This document shows positions 58,851-64,000 of a stretch of 64,000 nucleotides of DNA, piece after piece. The stretch's first letter is position 1. Each line of letters begins with the position of its first letter. The stretch is from Protea cynaroides. Taxonomy: Eukaryota > Streptophyta > Magnoliopsida > Proteales > Proteaceae. The notes under the pieces are model-generated. The model was not told the DNA's origin. It saw nothing but the letters and a program-made list of their open reading frames with translations, and did not search any database. The position numbers and the translations under genes are program-made. The DNA is taken from the NCBI GenBank assembly GCA_028583415.1, contig CM053267.1, positions 40,655,834-40,719,833 of the forward strand. The letters run 5' to 3'.

Positions 58851-59749
58851 CTGTAAAGGAAATGGAAAATGCATCAGCAACACATCCAGCAACTCGGATT
58901 AGCATTCATTTTTATGTAATAACCCAAGGATCAAATGATATCTCCAGATAATTACATCCACCAGAGTGAACAAAGTTTCCCAAAACAAAAAAAGAGTGGG
59001 CGGAGGGAACGGATTTTATTGAAGTGTCTCCCAAGGATCACACAAAAGCGAATGAGATTTTACCCACAAAAAATAAAAAGAGCAAATGAGACACTAACTA
59101 TTGCATAGTGGTCCAGAAAGCATCTAACTTATTGAACAACTGCTCATTTTATCAAAGGAAACCTGATACAACTAAAGATGCTTGAGTTAAGAGGAATGTT
59201 AAGATGAAACAAGATTTCTTTCACGCTCAGTGTTGGTTTCCAAATGAGCAGCCCTATATATCACCACATAGAAGAGCGATGGGGAAATTCTAACCGTTGG
59301 ATGGCTGGGGCCTAATGTGGATTGGTTACATATTAAATTTCAGACCGAAATTCAATATACCCTCTCATATGCAGGCATGTCCTCCTTTGTATGTCCATGC
59401 ACCCCTTTGGAAGTCCAGGTTTTTTCAATTTCTGATTTTGCCACCTGGCAAACTCAGATCACTCTGAAATTTGATACGTGAGTAGGGGACCTTGGGGTCC
59501 ACCGGTCCGCAAATTTTCAATGCCATCTGAACTGCCATGTGGCAGTTATAAAGGGCGTGTGGTATGCTGATTCCCTGCTCTCGATTAAGATAACTCTATA
59601 TCTTCTCCCATTGGTTTTTTTTTTCAAATCTTCGAAATAATCAATAAATGCCATGCACACTTGCCAACAGAAAGGTTCAAAGAAAAGGTTACCATATATG
59701 AGGCATTCACCTCACAAGCACATGATTTTTCAGCAACGAAATAATTTGG

Positions 59750-59785
<36 letters not shown>

Positions 59786-62362
59786 TAGAGTGAAAAGGCA
59801 TGAAGATCAAGAGAACTAACAATACAATCAAATACAGGAAACTTTGTTTTAACACTAGAATATTAACCAACAGAATTTCAACAATCATATATGATATAAC
59901 ATTGTCAAATCATGTATAAAAAATCCTGTCACCAACACAGACTCTCACCCGCACCCCAACCCCACTAAATTCATCAAGCTGTCACCCAAGGATCACTCAA
60001 GAGAATGAGACCCTAATGCCTGCATTGAAGTCCAGACAGCCCCATCTTATAAAACACCTACTAATTTATCAAAAAAAAAAACTATAGGGCTTGAAGACTG
60101 ACTGGACAGGAATATTAAGATAACTCTAAAACTTCTCCCAAGATATCTTAAATTTTTATAAAAGAATCCATAAATGCCCTCGCATGTTCACCCACTCAAG
60201 GCGTAAAACAAGGGATTTAACATGCCCAAGTCTGAGTCTTACACCTCAAAAGTGCAAGATTCTAACTGAACAGGATAAATTAACCCCCCGATGCAGGCAA
60301 AGATCCGTTGGATAGGAATCTTATTAGAATTTAATTCAGATTTCTTAGCAATTTTTAATTCTACTGATTTAGGTTTATTTTAGAGGTGGGCTACGGTTTT
60401 GTTTATTTGTTTATTTTATTTTTCCATTCATCAGACGACAATAAATAAACCACCAGAGGATCTATGTTGTTAATAATTGACCAGATAATCAACTGATATG
60501 CTGAATCTATTCTTCAAATAAGATGCTCCATATTCAATTTTCTGGTATTACATTTTTCTTTAACCTGAGTCAAGAATTTTATCAGTTCTGCAAGTGCTAA
60601 AAGATATTTAATTGGAGAGCCAGTTTGAGAAAAGAAAAATTGGAAGGAGAACAGATGGTATTCATTGGAGAGAAACCACACCCCATTCCCCAAAAAGAGA
60701 GAAGGCGCGCGCGGCAAGGAAACCATTTGAGTAAAAAAAAAGTTGTGGGAAATCATGAAAACTTTTTTTTTATTTTTTTTTATTTTTTTTATTTTTTTTT
60801 ATTTTGGATGAATGATGATAACCTCAAGAAGCCTTAATTCTTCATCTTTTGCTTACCATCTTTTTTTTTTTTTTTTTTAGTTTATTCAAACCATAAACAT
60901 CCATAGATAACAAAGATATTCTGTGGGATGCCCTTTTTTATGTTTCAACCAAGATGATATGTTTCATAGCCAAATTGACTCTTATCTAACTCTTGATTTA
61001 CCACTTAAAAGAAGAGCCCCAGGAGCTAGCAATCTGTCAAGTTGACTGAATTTTTTTGGTGACAATTATCCACCAGGAGGGGAGGAAAAGGATAATGTTT
61101 TAGCAAGAAGAATTGAGTGAAATAGAGATATACAAATGAAAAGAACATTGGGAGTAAATGAACAAAAGTCAAGGCTACAACTTTCTCACTCAAACAAGAA
61201 TCTAACTATTTTGATAAAGATTTGGAAAAGGGAAAAAAAAATTTGGTCAGAATGATGAATATTTAATAAGATATGAAGAAAACAGAGAAAGGAAGATCAC
61301 TTTTTTTTTGGGGGGGGGGTAAGAAACTACACGTACCTTCAATGTAAGCTGTTTGATTTATCAAAGTAAGCATTGTTTCTTAGTTATGAGCAGAATCAGC
61401 AGAAAGAATATAAAAAAACTTAAGTTGAATATACAGAAAAACCACATGATTCTGTCAAATCAAGTCGACATTCAACTGACTTTTCTCTTTATTAATTAAA
61501 TTCATTAGAATTTTGCGCAAGGGTGTTTGCAACATTAGAATTAATTTATACAAAACTAGTTAAAAGAAAGGCAGTACCAAATTAGGGGTGAAAATTGATA
61601 GCCAAGGATATGAACCCAATCCAAGTACATGTCTGTATTCAGATATCAGACACAAATCCCCAATTTGCATATATCTGCTTCAATATACAATTTCAAATTA
61701 GATGAATTATAATTATAAGTGAAACCATATTTCAGACTTATGTAGATGAAAAATATTTGTAACTTTTGAGTTAATTCATATAAAATTCATTTACTGCACT
61801 ACAAAAACCTACAATAAAAATATTTGATATCAGACACTGGTTCAAATTTGAATATCAGATACACCATTTGGATTCAGATATTGGAGTAACCGAGTAACTG
61901 ATTAGAACTTGATCTGATCAACTTTTAGGGCCAACCACTCAATCTATGGAAAAGAGAAGAAGCAAAGGAACAAATTTTTAGGCCTTGCAACCTTTTCATA
62001 ATGGGCAGAAGCATTCACAAAAAATAAAAAGAACAAATTTAAAGGGCTCAAAGAATCAATAAACTGCAGTATGGCAGCTTAGAAGATTACCTAATTAATA
62101 GTATAAATACTTCTCTTTTTTATAATAATCATGACAGATAAGCAAGGGAACAATAAGCAGAAGAACAGTAAAGTTTAATAATAAAAAATTATGCAAACAT
62201 ATCTTCCAGAGTTTGAAAAGTAAGTAATCAGTCTTTGGATTTTAATGATCAACCCAACCACCCAAACCAGTTAACATACTGGAACACAGAAATGTTGATA
62301 ACTAGATATTGTTCACCTAGAATGATTAAGAAATTCATGATGAAGTTTTCTGAGAAGCGCAC
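58851..62362 (-). other. Large intron of the SWAP-like gene
   Basis: About 3.5 kb between the donor after KAQE (gtgcgc, 62362) and the acceptor tttacag (58851). AT-rich, with a (TG)n(AG)n run near 59749-59785, poly-T tracts near 60765-60880 and a G-run near 61310. No gene is seen inside. Confidence 0.7.
59749..59785. repeat. (TG)n(AG)n microsatellite
   Basis: A run of TG followed by AG dinucleotides inside the SWAP-like intron. Confidence 0.9.
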
Positions 62363-63824
62363 CTCCTGAGCTTTTTGAAGAACATTCAGATAATAAGGAT
62401 GATATTGATCGGATGGTAAAAGGAACGGATATCTCCCATTTTTGCTATCTTGCTCTATGAGTATTGCTTCAAATTCTTTCCCATTTTTCAGAATAAACTC
62501 CACTATTTTATCAACCATCCTCTTTAAATGCGATGGAGGCTCCAAAATCAAAGGTTCAACCTTAGGGGTGCTCGGCAAAGTAGATGCATGTGGCTTCTCC
62601 ACAGAAACACCAGAGGAACCACGGGCATTACCTTCTCTTTTCTTGCTATGTGTAACATCAGAATTATCTGCAGTCACAGAACGATTTCTTTTTGACAAGA
62701 GAGACTTTTCTTTAGCAGCATGAAGCGGGGGCTTGGAAGCCTCCCCAACTTTTTCTGATAAACCAACAGAAGATTCTGCACATTCTGATCCGTGAGCAAT
62801 TGTTGTATTTTCAGCATCTAAGGATTCCCGGGCTCCTCTCTAGATTCCGAAACAAACTGGAGTGTACCATCCTCATCTTCTCCAGACCCATATACAGAAC
62901 CAAGCAAGGATAATGCCCCACCAGCAACATCACTTTTCGGATTATTCAAACTATTTTCTTTCTTTTCACCTACAGGTTTAACATCCCCACACCAGAATTT
63001 AGAAGCTCCACATGATCAACTAGGAATCTGAAGTATGCATGAAGATGATGAAAACCAAATGTTGGAATGTCCCCCTGTTTAACCCTCAAGACAATTTCTG
63101 ATTGACCCCCATGTTTGCTGACAAATATTGCAGTTCTTGCGATGATCTGATGTACTTTCTCTGAAGGAGGGTGTCGCAAAAAATTTATAAAAAAAATCCA
63201 CTTAGTGAAGGGACTATATAAGAGTAATTAATCTTACTAAATAATTCAATTTAGACTCAGACAAATGGAATCTCACACATATTCTGATAAACTATAAAGA
63301 TCAAACAGAACTTTATAATGAATTTCAGCACATTGCTCAATGTGGTGCCGAAGATATTTCCCTCAGAAAATAACAGAATCTATCATCCTAATCCCACCTG
63401 CACGGTCCCTTGGTCATGAAACATCAAAAGGAAACAAGGAGCCTATGAGTGGCAACCTTAGATCGGAAGAACTCCTTCCCTGCTCCAAGTATCTGAAACT
63501 TAGACATGGTAAGCCTTAGAATAATATTTGCACTTCAGACAATTATCACTGGCCAGATTGGATAAGAATCAATTATATACAAACAACAACATCCAGTTTT
63601 CTATGAAGTAGTAAAAAAATAGTGATCAGAAAAGAGAACAACATGCAAATAAGTACTCACTAGGTTTTGAAGCAGACCTTCAGGCACTGGGAAAGGTGTA
63701 AGAACACTGGAATCTCCCAACCCAGCATCAGAATTTTTTTTTTTATCAGTAAAAGAGTTTCCATAAGAGAAGGCAACTGTATGATAACCACCACCAACTG
63801 CTGGTTCTGCTCCATTATCTGATT

Positions 63825-64000
63825 CTGGATATTGAAAGAGAAAAAATCTTAAATTAAATTTACAAACATAGCATCGAATAGTAGAGACGTGGCAGGGCAT
63901 TTAACAACCAATTCACTGCAGAACAACGAAAATGGAAAAGGGTGGAATCAGGTGAAATGATTCTTACTTGTCTGAGAACAGATGAAAATGTTGCAAAATA
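63825..64000 (-). other. Intron of the SWAP-like gene at the window edge
   Basis: The acceptor tttcaatatccag adjoins the exon at 63824. The rest is intron-like AT-rich DNA. The upstream exons coding for the N-terminus must lie beyond 64000. Confidence 0.6.

Larger units (their letters stand above)
57307..63824 (-). pseudogene. SWAP/Surp-domain splicing-factor-like gene, decayed, 5' end outside window
   Basis: Resembles plant Suppressor-of-White-Apricot/Surp proteins (Arabidopsis At5g55100 type), RNA-processing factors. Exon 63824-63661 has GGGYHTVAFSYG and PFPVPEGLLQNL. The next block, to 62363, holds Surp 1 (KVHQIIARTAIFVSKHGGQSE) and Surp 2 (MVDKIVEFILKNGKEFE ... HPYYLNVLQKAQE). After a 3.5-kb intron, exon 58850-57307 has KAIAKTAALAAA, a Lys/His/Arg/Ser-rich tail and the C-terminal DTTEVSDELRAKVRVML. 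Lesions: frameshifts near 62980, 62840, 58395, 58250 and 58035; in-frame stops at 57775 and 57433; an exonic SINE at 58630; AC instead of AG before the expected first Surp exon (63171-63172); and a shortened Surp 1 (FGFHHLHAY). Introns are retained, so it is a duplicated, not retroposed, pseudogene. Assembly error is the alternative, but the kinases and WRKY gene nearby are clean. Confidence 0.82.

Overview
This is 64 kb of nuclear DNA from a flowering plant. The evidence is AT-rich intergenic DNA, intron-containing genes with GT-AG junctions, a plant-specific WRKY gene, plant-type Ty1/copia elements, MITEs and SINEs. The species cannot be named from the sequence. No bacterial, viral or CRISPR feature was seen.

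Positions 1-43,000 hold a decaying tandem array of intronless MAPKKK17/18-type kinase genes. Most copies are on the minus strand, head to tail, and each carries recognisable copies of the same flanks. Two copies are intact: 7962-9038 (minus) and 36683-37732 (plus, inverted). The others are broken in different ways. One is cut by an old copia element whose 3' LTR is at 3839-4267. One (20446-22761) is split by a solo-LTR-like insertion that itself carries a hAT-like MITE. One (24707-29248) was open until a very young copia element with identical-looking LTRs landed in it. One (31926-32829) is eroded by indels. One is a 140-bp splinter (18886-19027). Two loci keep only a promoter or 5' flank (17541-17640 and 40085-41270). 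Foldback MITEs with 9-bp target duplications, tRNA-derived SINEs, a clean solo LTR and G-box-rich tandem tracts fill the spaces.

Positions 43,000-52,000 are gene-poor DNA with simple repeats, a SINE and a MITE. Positions 52,535-55,033 hold an intact six-exon group IIb WRKY transcription factor gene of the WRKY6/31/42 type, with W-boxes and a G-box upstream.

Positions 57,307-63,824 hold, on the minus strand, the 3' part of a SWAP/Surp-domain splicing-factor-like gene with introns, RS/KH-rich tail and two Surp domains. It carries several frameshifts, in-frame stops and an exonic SINE, so it reads as an unprocessed pseudogene. The SINE target duplication contains AAAG|GT at both ends, so a GT-AG excision of exactly 123 nt would rejoin the original exon. 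Its 5' exons lie beyond the right edge.

The MAPKKK17/18 family (ABA signalling through MKK3) and group IIb WRKYs both act in stress and senescence signalling, but nothing in the sequence shows that these genes are co-regulated.
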